DNA of 64,000 bases from Hymenobacter amundsenii (GTDB lineage: Bacteria; Bacteroidota; Bacteroidia; Cytophagales; Hymenobacteraceae): contig NZ_NIRR01000014.1 of assembly GCF_002204745.1 (NCBI RefSeq), forward strand, positions 1 through 64,000. The letters run 5' to 3'. The first letter of the stretch is position 1. Each line of letters begins with the position of its first letter. Below, piece by piece: positions 51,620-59,997 of the stretch. The notes under the pieces are model-generated. The model made no database searches, was not told where the DNA came from, and was given only the letters and a program-made list of their open reading frames with translations. The position numbers were made by a program, and so were the translations under genes.

Positions 51620-52972
51620 CTACATCCGGTCGCGCACCAGCGTGAGCACCCGCTCCATCTCGCGGCGAATGTCACTGGTGGGCACCACGTAGCCGTTGTT
51701 GAAGAAGCTGAAAGCCACTAGCCGGCCCGAACGGGTGCGCAGGTAGCCGGCCAGGTTATGGGTGTTGGTGAGGGTGCCCGTCTTGCCCCAGAGCCAGGGG
51801 CCTGTTTTGCCCGCCAAATATGCCCGGTGCAGGGTGCCCTGCCCGCCGCCCGCCGCCAGTAAACTCAGCAGCCGGGGCTCCTGAATTTGCTGGTGCAGCA
51901 GCAGCAGCACCGCCGTCAGGCTGCGGGGCGTAAGCAGATTCAGGCGCGAAAGGCCCGAGCCATCGACCCACACCGGCGCATCGGGCAGGGTACGCAGGTA
52001 GTTGCCCTGCATGGCCCGGATAGTACGGGCAGGACTGAGCGAATCGGCCCCCAGGGCCGAGGAACACATGAGCAGCAGCTGCTCGGCCAGGAAATTGTCG
52101 CTCACCCGAATCATGCGGCGGTAGAGCGAATCGACGGGCAGACCACGCAGGGTGCGCACCGAATCCTGGGGCCGAAGGCATAGCGGGCCGGCCGCCAGCA
52201 CGGGGCGGCGCAGCGTGTCCTGGAGCAGCTGGAGCAGCAGGCCGGGGCTGGTCCGGAACGGCACCTCATCCACCCAGTTGCGGGTAGCCGGAAACACTAA
52301 AAACTGGTTTTCTTCTAGGGGCCGGCGCACGTGGTCGTTGGCGGGGTTGGCCAGCGTGGGCGGCGCGGGAGCCGTGAGCGGCCGGAAGAAGGCCGGCAGC
52401 ACGCGCGGAGCCTGGGCCGGCCGGCCATAGAAGCGCACGGTGTTGCCGTAGATGGGCAACGGGCCGCGCTCGGGCTGAAAATAATAGCCGTAATCGTCCC
52501 AGCTCCAGCCAGGGCCGAAGGAGGGTGGAGCAGGCACAGTGGCATAGAACAGCTTTTCGGGCCGGGTGCGCAGGAACTCGTAGGCCCGGCGCGAGGGCAC
52601 GTCGCCGTGGAGCAGGGTCGGGTCGCCGGTACCCCAGAAAAGCAGCGTATCGGCCCGTAGCACGTAGTGCAAACTGGGCAGCGAGTCGGGCAGCAGCCGC
52701 AGGCCGGCGTACAGGCTCAGCAGCTTCATGGTACTGGCCGGCGTGAAATAGTGGTCTTCGTTGAAGCCGAACAGCTGCTGGCCGGTGGCTACATCTACCA
52801 GGCTCAGGCCCACGTGGTGGCGGCGTAGTACGGCCGATTCGAGCAGCTGCTGGCCGAGCCAGACGGGGTTGGGAGCCGGGCGCGGCGCGGCGGGCGGGCT
52901 GGGTTGGGCAGTGAGGGCGAGGGGCAACAGGGCCAGCCCGAGGGCAAGGCAGCGAATCAGGGCGGCGTACAT
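51620..52972 (-). CDS. dacB: D-alanyl-D-alanine carboxypeptidase/endopeptidase, PBP4 type (S13)
   Basis: This 450-residue periplasmic enzyme has a signal peptide (MYAALIRCLALGLALLPLAL, cut near TAQ). The S13 motifs are STMK in YFTPASTMKLLSLYAG (about residue 83), SDN in IRVSDNFLAEQLL (about 286) and KTGT in LWGKTGTLTNTHN (about 394). It trims peptidoglycan stem peptides or cuts cross-links. The ATG at 52972 begins the signal; a longer in-frame extension upstream lacks support. The region between it and the next gene is a divergent promoter area of about 230 bases. Confidence 0.92.
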   Translation of the reverse strand: MYAALIRCLALGLALLPLALTAQPSPPAAPRPAPNPVWLGQQLLESAVLRRHHVGLSLVDVATGQQLFGFNEDHYFTPASTMKLLSLYAGLRLLPDSLPSLHYVLRADTLLFWGTGDPTLLHGDVPSRRAYEFLRTRPEKLFYATVPAPPSFGPGWSWDDYGYYFQPERGPLPIYGNTVRFYGRPAQAPRVLPAFFRPLTAPAPPTLANPANDHVRRPLEENQFLVFPATRNWVDEVPFRTSPGLLLQLLQDTLRRPVLAAGPLCLRPQDSVRTLRGLPVDSLYRRMIRVSDNFLAEQLLLMCSSALGADSLSPARTIRAMQGNYLRTLPDAPVWVDGSGLSRLNLLTPRSLTAVLLLLHQQIQEPRLLSLLAAGGGQGTLHRAYLAGKTGPWLWGKTGTLTNTHNLAGYLRTRSGRLVAFSFFNNGYVVPTSDIRREMERVLTLVRDRM

Positions 52973-53202
52973 ACTGCCCGCAAGTTGCGGAATAGCGGGC
53001 GAACCGGCGCATTTTTCTCGCTCGCGGACCGTTAAAATACCGATCAGCGTGCCCAGCCAAACCAACCACGTATCACTGCAAAACTACTTTCTTTACGTTT
53101 CTTCCAGGCTTTTTTTGCCGACGGGGTTAAACCCCGGCCCCCGGAGCGCTTCTATACTGCCAGAAACCGGCCACACTCGCCGCCTTACTCCCGTACGCTA
53201 TT
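52973..53202. other. Divergent intergenic region between dacB and an exported protein gene
   Basis: This 230-base gap serves two outward-facing genes. It has a GGGGTTAAACCCC palindrome near 53124-53136 after a run of seven T, and a CAACTTGC motif close to the dacB start on the minus strand. TTTACGTTTC near 53093 is a weak -7 candidate for the plus strand. No operator can be named. Confidence 0.35.
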
Positions 53203-54093
53203 ATGAAAACAACCCTTCTCTCCGTCCTTTTCTTCTGCGGCCTGCTCCTGACCACGGCCCCGGCCAGCTTTGCCCAGACGGCCCCCACTTCCCAAACGAC
53301 GGCAACGGCCGCGCCGGCCCACCACGAAGCCCGTGCTTACGTGCGGCAAAATGTGCTGCCCGCCGTGCGCGAACAGCGTCGGCAGCTGGAAAGCCAGCTC
53401 ACGACGGCCGACCGCGCCCAACTGGCCATCTACCGCAACCAGCTGCGCGAAGTCCGGGTGCAGGGGCGCGCGCTGCGCCAGTCGCTGCGGCCAGCGGCGG
53501 GAACAGCCGCTGCTACGCCGGGTACCCGCCCCACACTCACCGAAGCCCAGCAGCAGCAGGTGCAGCAGCTCCGCACCGAAACCAAGGGCATCATGGCCAA
53601 TGTGCAGCAAATGGCCCAGCGCTACACCACCGACATCAACCGCCTGACTCACGCGCTCAAACCCCAGCAGGAAAAATGGGTGGCCGATCTGCGAGCCCTC
53701 GCCCCCGCTGGCAAGCCGGAAACGGCTGCCCGTCCGGGCCGCCACCCCCGGCATGGCGGCGCGCTGGGCCGCCTGCTACGGCCCACTGCCTTCCTGCTGC
53801 TCGACCCCAATGCCCCAGCTCGGGCCGACAAAGCGCGTTCCCAGAGCCTGGTATACCCTAACCCCGCCACCACTACCACCGAGCTGGCCTACGAGGTAAC
53901 GAAGGCCGGGGCCGTAACCGTGGAACTGCTCGACGGCCGGGGCAACACCCTGCGGACCGTCGCCCAGGACAGCAAACAGGACAAGGGCCCGCACACGCTG
54001 GCCGTGGAGGTAGCCGACCTGCCCGCTGGCACTTACTTCTTCAAAATCACGACCCGCGCCGGGGCCGAGACGCGCCGCTTCGTGAAGGAGTAA
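53203..54093 (+). CDS. Exported helical protein with T9SS sorting domain
   Basis: The 296-residue product has a signal peptide (MKTTLLSVLFFCGLLLTTAP, cut near SFAQ), a long helical region (residues about 40-175: YVRQNVLPAVREQRRQLESQ, LTEAQQQQVQQLRTETKGIM) that resembles Spy/CpxP-like chaperone helices in style, and a T9SS type A sorting domain (LVYPNPATTTTELAYEV, ending GTYFFKITTRAGAETRRFVK). A Pro/Arg/Gly-rich linker joins the two. It should end up on the surface or outside. The Spy link is only a resemblance. A terminator follows. Confidence 0.8.
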   Translation: MKTTLLSVLFFCGLLLTTAPASFAQTAPTSQTTATAAPAHHEARAYVRQNVLPAVREQRRQLESQLTTADRAQLAIYRNQLREVRVQGRALRQSLRPAAGTAAATPGTRPTLTEAQQQQVQQLRTETKGIMANVQQMAQRYTTDINRLTHALKPQQEKWVADLRALAPAGKPETAARPGRHPRHGGALGRLLRPTAFLLLDPNAPARADKARSQSLVYPNPATTTTELAYEVTKAGAVTVELLDGRGNTLRTVAQDSKQDKGPHTLAVEVADLPAGTYFFKITTRAGAETRRFVKE

Positions 54094-54136
54094 CAGCCAG
54101 CTGAGCCAATATGCACCTGCCTTCGGGCGTTAGGAT

Positions 54137-54168
54137 AGCGGACCCGCCAGCGCGGGTCCGCTTTTTTT
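54137..54168 (+). terminator. Rho-independent terminator
   Basis: AGCGGACCCGC (54137-54147) pairs perfectly with GCGGGTCCGCT (54152-54162) around a CAGC loop, followed by TTTTTT. It ends the T9SS gene transcript. Its T-run also supplies the TTTG that lies 23 bases upstream of the -7-like motif for the next gene. Confidence 0.92.
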
Positions 54169-54192
54169 GCGGCCCGGCCGGTCGCCACCCGT

Positions 54193-54200
54193 TATCTTTA
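54193..54200 (+). promoter_or_regulatory. Putative -7 element, near-leaderless start
   Basis: TATCTTTA is followed by CGCCCT and the ATG at 54207. TTTG at 54166-54169 is 23 bases upstream, a longer spacer than usual. The motif is one of the best matches in the window apart from its last base. Confidence 0.45.
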
Positions 54201-54206
54201 CGCCCT

Positions 54207-54770
54207 ATGCTGCGCTCCTTTCTTACCTGGGTTTCGATACTTGTGATGACCACCGCCCTGGCGGCCTGCTGCGGCTCCACGGCCTGCGACTGCAACGATA
54301 CCTTTGCCGATGCCGTTGGCCTGCGTTTCGATACGCTGGGCACCAGCAGCAGCCCGGCTTTCAAGGTCAGTGAGCTGCGAACCGTGTTTCTGGTGCGGCG
54401 GCTGCTCCGGCCCGATGCCCAACAGCTGCTGCTAGCCGATACCGTGCAACTGGAACGCACCACGCTCCAGGCCCGTCAGCCGCTCATCCTCAATAATACC
54501 ACACCCTTCAGTCAGGCCGGCAACCGTAAGCTCGACCAGTACGCCTACCGGGTTTACCTGGCCCCAACCCGCACGGCCAAAATCCACAGCTTCGACTATG
54601 CCATCGACAGCGTGCAACTGACCACCGAGTACCAGGCCGATGGCTGCTGCACCTGCTTCAACAACACCCGCAAGCTCGTCTATGTCAACGGCTCCGCGAG
54701 CCCCATCAACTTAAAGGACGCCGATGGCGAAAACGGCCTCGTGGAGCTCAATGTGCTGCGCAAGCCCTAA
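54207..54770 (+). CDS. Cys-rich lipoprotein of unknown function
   Basis: The 187-residue product has a lipoprotein signal (MLRSFLTWVSILVMTTALAAC). The mature start is Cys-rich (CCGSTACDCND) and a second Cys cluster occurs later (DGCCTCFNNTRKLVYVNGSA). The body is beta-rich (LDQYAYRVYLAPTRTAKIHS). It may fold around disulfides or bind a metal in the periplasm. No family is recognised. The start at 54207 is fixed by the lipobox and by the promoter motif just before it. Confidence 0.72.
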   Translation: MLRSFLTWVSILVMTTALAACCGSTACDCNDTFADAVGLRFDTLGTSSSPAFKVSELRTVFLVRRLLRPDAQQLLLADTVQLERTTLQARQPLILNNTTPFSQAGNRKLDQYAYRVYLAPTRTAKIHSFDYAIDSVQLTTEYQADGCCTCFNNTRKLVYVNGSASPINLKDADGENGLVELNVLRKP

Positions 54771-54881
54771 ACCGACGCGACGCGTGGTGCGGCATGCCAC
54801 GTCCGGCGGTCCGGCAGACTCGTATAGGTCGTATGCGTGCGGCTGCCGGTTTCGGCAGGGTGCGCCCGAACCGCTTCCATT

Positions 54882-57224
54882 ATGCTGAAAGAACCCGTCG
54901 TTGCCCCTAAGTCCACTTTCCCGTTCCAAACCACGCTGAGCCTGGAGCCGCTCATTGCGTACTGGAAAGCCGGCGAAACGTCTACCAACGAAGGCATCGC
55001 CCTGCTTTCGCGCTCGGTGGGGGCCCAGGTAGCAACCGCCGACTGGGCCCGGGGGGCCATCACCGACCTTGAACAACTCGCCTGCAACTGCGACTTGGTC
55101 GAAACGTTGATGTTGGCCGTATTTCCGCCCGCTTCCTTTCCCACCGATATCGTGGGGGCAGTGGCCCCATTTCAGCGCCACAGCTTCTACCAGACGCCCC
55201 GCTTTGCCGAGGTGCTGCTCAACGCCCAGCACATTATCAAGCAGCCGCTCAACATCACGATGGAGCAGCTCGATACCTTTACAACCCGCATGGCCTACCA
55301 GCTCATTCTGGAGAAGGTATATGGGGTGAAGCTGCCCTTACAGGGTGGTATTATTTTCACGGTGCCCGACTACAGTATTGGCCTGTACCGCCACTACGGC
55401 GTCGAGTTCAACGCCACGTTTCTGGAGGTGACGCTGGTGGGCGACAAGCCGGAGCTGACGGCCGAGCAGCTCGAGTTTCTGAGCCGTAACCCCCACCGCA
55501 CCGATTTGTGGCTGGAGCAGCTGCCGCCCGAGCACTTTGTTATTGAGGGCTTCAACATCCTGCACCTCGTTGATGTAACCGAGCAGGAAATTCTGTCGGA
55601 GCTAAAGTATGATCTGCTGGAGCGCGACGTGCTCCAGGCCTCCGACCGGTTGGAGCAGATTCAGGAGAAGCTGCGGGTGTTGTTTGGCAAGCCGTTTCTG
55701 CAGCTCGGCATTGCCGCCTACGACGAGAAGAAACGGGCTTTCGTGGACTTCGGACGCAAAATCAACCACAGCTTCCTCACCAAGCAGCTACATACGCCCG
55801 ACGCCAGCTCCGGCTTCCGCCAGATTTATGGCCGCCTCTGGGCCGACCGCCGCCCGTTGGTAATCGAAGACGTGGAGCAGGCCGACATTCCAGAGGATTT
55901 GCGCGAGCAGATTCTAAGCCTGGGCATCCGCTCGGCCATTCTGGCCCTGCTGCCCTACGGCAACGATACGGTGGGCTTGCTGGAACTGGGCTCGCCCAAC
56001 GTGGGCGACCTCAACGAGTTCAGCCTCGAAAACGTGAACCAGTTTTTGCCCCTGTTCGCGGTGGCCGTGAAGCGCAACGCCGAAGACATTCAGACCCGGG
56101 TGCAGGCCATCGTGAAGGAGAAGTTCACGGCCATCCACCCCACCATGGAATGGCGCTTTACCGATGCGGCCCAAAACCTGCTTCAGCAGCTGGAAGACGG
56201 CAACCGCCAGGCCGAAATGGAGGATATTGTGTTCCATGACGTGTACCCGCTGCACGGCTCCAGCGACATTCGGGGCAGCAGCACAGCCCGCAACGAGGCC
56301 ATTCAGGGCGACTTGGTGGAGCACCTCACCCTGGCCGGCAAAGTACTCAAAAAGGCCTCCGAGTTTCAGCAGCTACCCATTCTCGACGAGCTGAAATTTT
56401 ACGTGAGCAAGAACCTGCGCCGCTTGCGCCAAGGCATTGTGAGCGGCGACGAGGTGAACATTCTCGACTCGTTGCGCACCGAGATGGAGCCGCTCTTCGA
56501 GTACCTGGGCCAGAACACGGCCGAGCTACGGCCCGTCATTGCCCAGTACTGGGCCCAGATTGACCCTGAACTGGGCATCCTCTATAAGCGCCGCAAGGCC
56601 TTCGAGCAAAGCACTACCCTGCTCAATGATGCCGTAGCCAACTACCTCGATGAGGAGGATACCAAGGCCCAGGCCATGTTCCCGCACTACTTCCAGCGCT
56701 TCAAAACCGATGGCGTGGAGCATAATATCTACGTGGGCGCGGCATTGGTCGAAGACAAGCCTTTCGATCTGGTATTCCTCAAAAACCTGCGCCTCTGGCA
56801 GTTGCTGACGATGGTGGAAATTACGCGCCGCACGGTAGCCCTGCGCGACACGCTGCCCGTTCCGCTTGAAACCACCCAACTGATTCTCATCCACAGCCAG
56901 CCCCTGAGCATCCGTTTCCGCCAGGATGAGCGCCAGTTCGACGTGGATGGTGCCTACAACATCCGCTACGAAATCATCAAGAAGCGCATCGACAAGGCCA
57001 CTATTTTGGGCACCAACGAGCGGCTCACTCAGCCCGGCTACCTGGCCCTAGTGTACTCCCAGCAGCGCGAGGCCGACGAGTACCTCGAATACCTCGATTA
57101 CCTCCAGGACCGCGGCCTGCTCGAAGACGAAATCGAGGAGCTCGAACTCGAAGAGCTCCAGGGAGCCAAAGGCCTGTTGGCGCTACGGGTAAAGGTGAAG
57201 CTGGAGGGAAGAAGTGAGAAGTGA
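54882..57224 (+). CDS. Large GAF-domain protein, Bacteroidota type
   Basis: This 780-residue cytoplasmic protein has a central GAF-like region (residues about 250-405: QIYGRLWADRRPLVIEDVEQ, GIRSAILALLPYGNDTVGLL) between long helical domains. The N-terminal part (PLIAYWKAGETSTNEGIALL) and the C-terminal part (SIRFRQDERQFDVDGAYNIR; YEIIKKRIDKATILGTNERL) have no family I can name. Proteins of this size and plan seem to recur in Cytophagales. No output domain such as a kinase or cyclase is visible, so a regulatory role is only inferred. The start at 54882 is preferred over 54837. The stop codon lies inside a 7-base tandem repeat. Confidence 0.8.
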   Translation: MLKEPVVAPKSTFPFQTTLSLEPLIAYWKAGETSTNEGIALLSRSVGAQVATADWARGAITDLEQLACNCDLVETLMLAVFPPASFPTDIVGAVAPFQRHSFYQTPRFAEVLLNAQHIIKQPLNITMEQLDTFTTRMAYQLILEKVYGVKLPLQGGIIFTVPDYSIGLYRHYGVEFNATFLEVTLVGDKPELTAEQLEFLSRNPHRTDLWLEQLPPEHFVIEGFNILHLVDVTEQEILSELKYDLLERDVLQASDRLEQIQEKLRVLFGKPFLQLGIAAYDEKKRAFVDFGRKINHSFLTKQLHTPDASSGFRQIYGRLWADRRPLVIEDVEQADIPEDLREQILSLGIRSAILALLPYGNDTVGLLELGSPNVGDLNEFSLENVNQFLPLFAVAVKRNAEDIQTRVQAIVKEKFTAIHPTMEWRFTDAAQNLLQQLEDGNRQAEMEDIVFHDVYPLHGSSDIRGSSTARNEAIQGDLVEHLTLAGKVLKKASEFQQLPILDELKFYVSKNLRRLRQGIVSGDEVNILDSLRTEMEPLFEYLGQNTAELRPVIAQYWAQIDPELGILYKRRKAFEQSTTLLNDAVANYLDEEDTKAQAMFPHYFQRFKTDGVEHNIYVGAALVEDKPFDLVFLKNLRLWQLLTMVEITRRTVALRDTLPVPLETTQLILIHSQPLSIRFRQDERQFDVDGAYNIRYEIIKKRIDKATILGTNERLTQPGYLALVYSQQREADEYLEYLDYLQDRGLLEDEIEELELEELQGAKGLLALRVKVKLEGRSEK

Positions 57225-57243
57225 GAAGTGAGAAGTGAGAAGT
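57210..57243. repeat. Short tandem repeat (AGAAGTG), 4 to 5 copies
   Basis: Four perfect copies of AGAAGTG and a partial fifth cover the last codons and stop of the GAF protein gene (stop TGA at 57222-57224). Loss or gain of a copy would not change the protein, because the stop is reached within the first copies. Confidence 0.85.
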
Positions 57244-57269
57244 TGATAACGGAGGCCGGACTGAAAAGG

Positions 57270-57304
57270 GACGTCGTTTAGAGCGTAGCGAAGAATGACG
57301 TTCT
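57270..57304. repeat. Short REP-like element between convergent genes
   Basis: GACGTCGTTTAGAGCGTAGC followed by GAAGAATGACGTTC is a shortened version of the 17142/45610 element, with both ends brought together. It forms a small hairpin between the GAF gene and the first PAP2 gene. Confidence 0.65.
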
Positions 57305-57307
57305 TTC

Positions 57308-57982
57308 TTACCTCCTCACCCCATCACCCCTAACACTCAACCGAAACATTACCCGCAGCAGAATCAGCCAGAGTAGTGCGCCGGCGAAACCGGCCAGCAC
57401 ATCGGTGGCGTAATGCACATGCAGGTACACGCGGGTCAGACCGATAAGGAAGGCGAAAAGGAGGAGTGCAATGGCCCAGGCCGGGTGGTGCCGGTGCCGC
57501 CACACAATCCAGGCCAGGCAGCCGTAGAGGGCCAGCCCGATCATGGCGTGGCCGCTCGGAAAGCTCAGGCCAGCCTGCTGAAACAGAGCTGATTGGGGCC
57601 GCAGGCGGTGGAAATAGGTTTTGAGCAGTTGGTTGAGCAGGGAGGAACCCGCTACCGCCCAAAACACCTCCCAGGCTTCGTGCCGATGCTTCCACCAGCC
57701 CAATAGCAGCGGAATGCCGAGGCCGGCCGCTACCAGCCAGGGCAGCGAGGCGAAAAACGTGAGGCTCCGCACCACCGGCGTGAGACCCGGCCAGGCGGTC
57801 CGCACCGCATCAAGCTGCCCGAAAGCCCAGTTATCAAACCGCACTGAATTGGCGACGAATACCACCCGCGTGAGGTAGAAAAACAGGACCGCCGCCCCTA
57901 AAAAAACGCTTCCTACAATCACCAATTCCAGCGTGAGCAAACTCAGCGCGGCCGTTACGCGGGCAGTTATTTTCTTGATCAC
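57308..57982 (-). CDS. PAP2-family membrane phosphatase (copy 1)
   Basis: This 224-residue inner-membrane protein has about six membrane segments and the three PAP2 motifs: KTYFHRLRP, FPSGHAM and TRVYLHVHYATDVLAG. Such enzymes remove phosphate from lipid phosphates (phosphatidate, undecaprenyl pyrophosphate) on the outer face of the membrane. The start is GTG at 57982, within a 22-base imperfect direct repeat (57977-58021). A second PAP2 gene with the same motif order lies past the tRNA gene. Substrate is not clear from sequence. Confidence 0.88.
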   Translation of the reverse strand: MIKKITARVTAALSLLTLELVIVGSVFLGAAVLFFYLTRVVFVANSVRFDNWAFGQLDAVRTAWPGLTPVVRSLTFFASLPWLVAAGLGIPLLLGWWKHRHEAWEVFWAVAGSSLLNQLLKTYFHRLRPQSALFQQAGLSFPSGHAMIGLALYGCLAWIVWRHRHHPAWAIALLLFAFLIGLTRVYLHVHYATDVLAGFAGALLWLILLRVMFRLSVRGDGVRR

Positions 57983-58021
57983 GGATTAGCGCTGATTTTG
58001 ATCACAGATTTACGCTAATTT
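57977..58021. repeat. Imperfect 22-base tandem direct repeat
   Basis: GATCACGGATTAGCGCTGAT (57977 onward) is followed one base after its end by GATCACAGATTTACGCTAAT (58000 onward); 18 of 22 positions agree. The first copy overlaps the start codon of PAP2 copy 1. Confidence 0.6.
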
Positions 58022-58174
58022 CTCGCTAATTACGCAGGTGTGTTGCAGCCCGTTCAATCTGCAACAGCCACCGGTGCAACAAGCCCGCCGAAGCTCGTTC
58101 TGTTTTGTGTTCAAAGCGAGCGAAACCACATCTGCCCAATCAGCGGAAAAAATCAGCGCCAACCTGTGATCAAA

Positions 58175-58206
58175 AGAAAAAGCCGGCCCATTGCTGGACC
58201 GGCTTT
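58175..58206 (-). terminator. Terminator of the tRNA-Leu gene
   Basis: AGCCGGCCC (58181-58189) pairs with GGACCGGCT (58196-58204) with one mismatch. On the minus strand a T-run (TTTTTCTTTT) follows directly. It lies a few bases downstream of the tRNA 3' end. Confidence 0.85.
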
Positions 58207-58210
58207 TCTG

Positions 58211-58292
58211 TGCGCTCGGGGAGACTCGAACTCCCACACCTTGCGGAACTGCCGCCTGAAGACAGCGCGTCTACCAATTTCGCCACAAGCGC
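58211..58292 (-). tRNA. tRNA-Leu (anticodon CAG)
   Basis: The minus strand folds as a class II tRNA. The acceptor GCGCTTG pairs with CGAGCGC and a discriminator A follows. The D arm is GCG-AAATTGGTAGA-CGC, the anticodon arm CTGTC-TTCAGGC-GGCAG with anticodon CAG, the variable arm is long, and the T arm has the GTTCGAGTC loop region. CCA is not encoded. It decodes CUG, a common Leu codon in this GC-rich genome. It is flanked by the two PAP2 genes. Confidence 0.95.
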
Positions 58293-58422
58293 AGCTGTTT
58301 TTATCAATGGCCCTTCAGATAAGCGCCTTTTGATGCTGCAAAGATAGGCGGCTTTTCCGCAGCGCCGCAAGTTTTCGCTGAAAAAAAGGCGTAAAATTAT
58401 TCGGCAAAAGGCTATTTTGAGA

Positions 58423-59139
58423 CTATATAGACTGTTTTTCAGCTGATTGCAATTGCTTTTTGAAGCGCTTTCCCACCTGTATTTCCAGCTGTTTCAGCAG
58501 CGGAATAGCAATTATCAGCCAGGCAAGACCCGCCGTAAAACCGGCCAGCACGTCGGTGGCGTAGTGCACCCGCAGGTATACGCGGGTCAGGCCAATGAGC
58601 ACGATTAAGGCAGACAGGGTGGCGACTACTGCGTAACGCACCGCCGGGCGGCGCAGGCTCGTCCAGGCAAAATAAATCAGCAGGCCGTAGAAGGAAGCCG
58701 AAATCATGGCGTGTCCGCTGGGGAAGCTCAGGCCCGAGGCCGAGGTAAGGGGCAGCAAGGGCCGGGGGCGCTGGTAAATCTGTTTGAGCAGCAGGTTGAG
58801 CGTAATGCTGCCTAACGCCACTACCGGCACCAGCAGCGAGTACCAGCGGTGCCGGTGCACCAGCAGCAGCCAGGCCACCAGCACCAGTCCTGCCACCGTA
58901 ATGAAGTTGCGCGAAGCCAGAAACGTGACGGCTTCCACCCACTGCTGCCGGCCCGCCCCCAGCAGCTGGCGCACCCACCGGAACGCGGCCGCATCGAAGG
59001 TGGCGGCATCCTGGTCGAACACCTCCCGGCTCAGGGCCAGGAACGCCACCACACCCGCCGTACCCAGGGTCAGGGTAATAGCAAATTCGGTTGCAAACAG
59101 GATAAAGCCGGCCAGCAGCCGGCGCAAATGGTTGGTCAT
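58423..59139 (-). CDS. PAP2-family membrane phosphatase (copy 2)
   Basis: This 238-residue inner-membrane protein has the motifs KQIYQRPRPLLP, FPSGHAMISASFYG and TRVYLRVHYATDVLAG. It shares the overall layout and several blocks with copy 1 on the other side of the tRNA gene, but the two are clearly diverged. The ATG at 59139 starts the first membrane helix region (MTNHLRRLLAGFILFATEFA) and is preceded by a TATGTTAG motif four bases upstream. Substrate could be phosphatidylglycerol phosphate, phosphatidate or undecaprenyl pyrophosphate. Confidence 0.88.
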   Translation of the reverse strand: MTNHLRRLLAGFILFATEFAITLTLGTAGVVAFLALSREVFDQDAATFDAAAFRWVRQLLGAGRQQWVEAVTFLASRNFITVAGLVLVAWLLLVHRHRWYSLLVPVVALGSITLNLLLKQIYQRPRPLLPLTSASGLSFPSGHAMISASFYGLLIYFAWTSLRRPAVRYAVVATLSALIVLIGLTRVYLRVHYATDVLAGFTAGLAWLIIAIPLLKQLEIQVGKRFKKQLQSAEKQSI

Positions 59140-59143
59140 GGTC

Positions 59144-59151
59144 CTAACATA
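59144..59151 (-). promoter_or_regulatory. Putative -7 element of PAP2 copy 2, leaderless start
   Basis: On the minus strand TATGTTAG is followed by GACC and the ATG at 59139, the same four-base gap as at 2745, 34791, 40650 and 34651. No TTTG is seen at the usual distance. Confidence 0.4.
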
Positions 59152-59270
59152 CGGTAGAACCCAGAAACGGTCGGTGGCCTGGAGCTTGCGGGTACGCTCC
59201 TTCCTGTTTGGATGAGCCATCTGCAACCGGGAAAACAGCCCCATCTTGCCCCTCGCAACCAGTCCAACCC

Positions 59271-59918
59271 ATGCCTGCTCCCCTCCCCGACTCTGGATTT
59301 GATTACGTAGCGGCGTTTTACGACCCGTTTTCCCGGCTGGTGTACGGGCGGGCGTTGCAGCGGGCCCAGCAGGCGGCCCTGGATCGGGGCTTGCCGCCGG
59401 ACCAGCCGCGGCTGCTCATCATCGGCGGGGGTTCGGGCTGGGTGTTGGGCGAGGTGCTGCGCCGCCGCCCGCAGGCCCGCATTGTGTACCTCGAAGCCTC
59501 GCCCCGGATGCTGGATCGCAGCCGGGCTTATTTGGCTAGGCACTACCCGCAGGCTGCCAACCAAGTGAACTTTCGGCTGGGCACGGAGGAAAGCCTGGGG
59601 TCCGAGGAGCAGTTTGGTGGCCTGATTACGTTCTTTTTTCTCGATTTATTCGAGCCCGCCCGGCTCCGGCACATTATGGCGCGGCTGGGGGCAGTCCGCA
59701 AGCCGGGGGGGCCGTGGCTGCTGGCCGATTTCGGGCCGCCCCGCACCTGGTGGCACCGGCTGCTGCTAAAACTGATGTACAGTTTTTTTGGCCTGATTAC
59801 CGGCATCAGCGGGCGGCGGCTCCCCCCAATTGAGGCCGAGCTGGCCCGGCTGGGACTACACCCGGAACCGGCCGGGCAGTTTTACGGGGGCATGGTGGAA
59901 GCCAGCGTATGGCGGTAG
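59271..59918 (+). CDS. Class I SAM-dependent methyltransferase
   Basis: The 215-residue cytoplasmic protein has a Rossmann methyltransferase fold with the SAM-binding motif LLIIGGGSGWVLGEVL (about residue 46), the acidic residue in IVYLEASPRMLDRS, and motif LITFFFLDLF later. The end holds a membrane-like helix (MYSFFGLITGISGRR) typical of ubiquinone/menaquinone-like methyltransferases only in outline. Substrate is unknown. A CATCTTGC motif about 20 bases upstream resembles the -7 element. ATG at 59271 is preferred. Confidence 0.85.
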   Translation: MPAPLPDSGFDYVAAFYDPFSRLVYGRALQRAQQAALDRGLPPDQPRLLIIGGGSGWVLGEVLRRRPQARIVYLEASPRMLDRSRAYLARHYPQAANQVNFRLGTEESLGSEEQFGGLITFFFLDLFEPARLRHIMARLGAVRKPGGPWLLADFGPPRTWWHRLLLKLMYSFFGLITGISGRRLPPIEAELARLGLHPEPAGQFYGGMVEASVWR

Positions 59919-59997
59919 GGAAAGGTCGCACGGTACCCTACTTTAGCCGGCAGGTGTTAGGTTGCAACTCCATTCTTATTTGCTGCTAATTATGTTG

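Noticed and set aside
57210..57243. Phase-variable switch in the AGAAGTG repeat
   Set aside because: The stop codon falls within the first copies, so copy number change does not alter the protein; no promoter is seen in the repeat.
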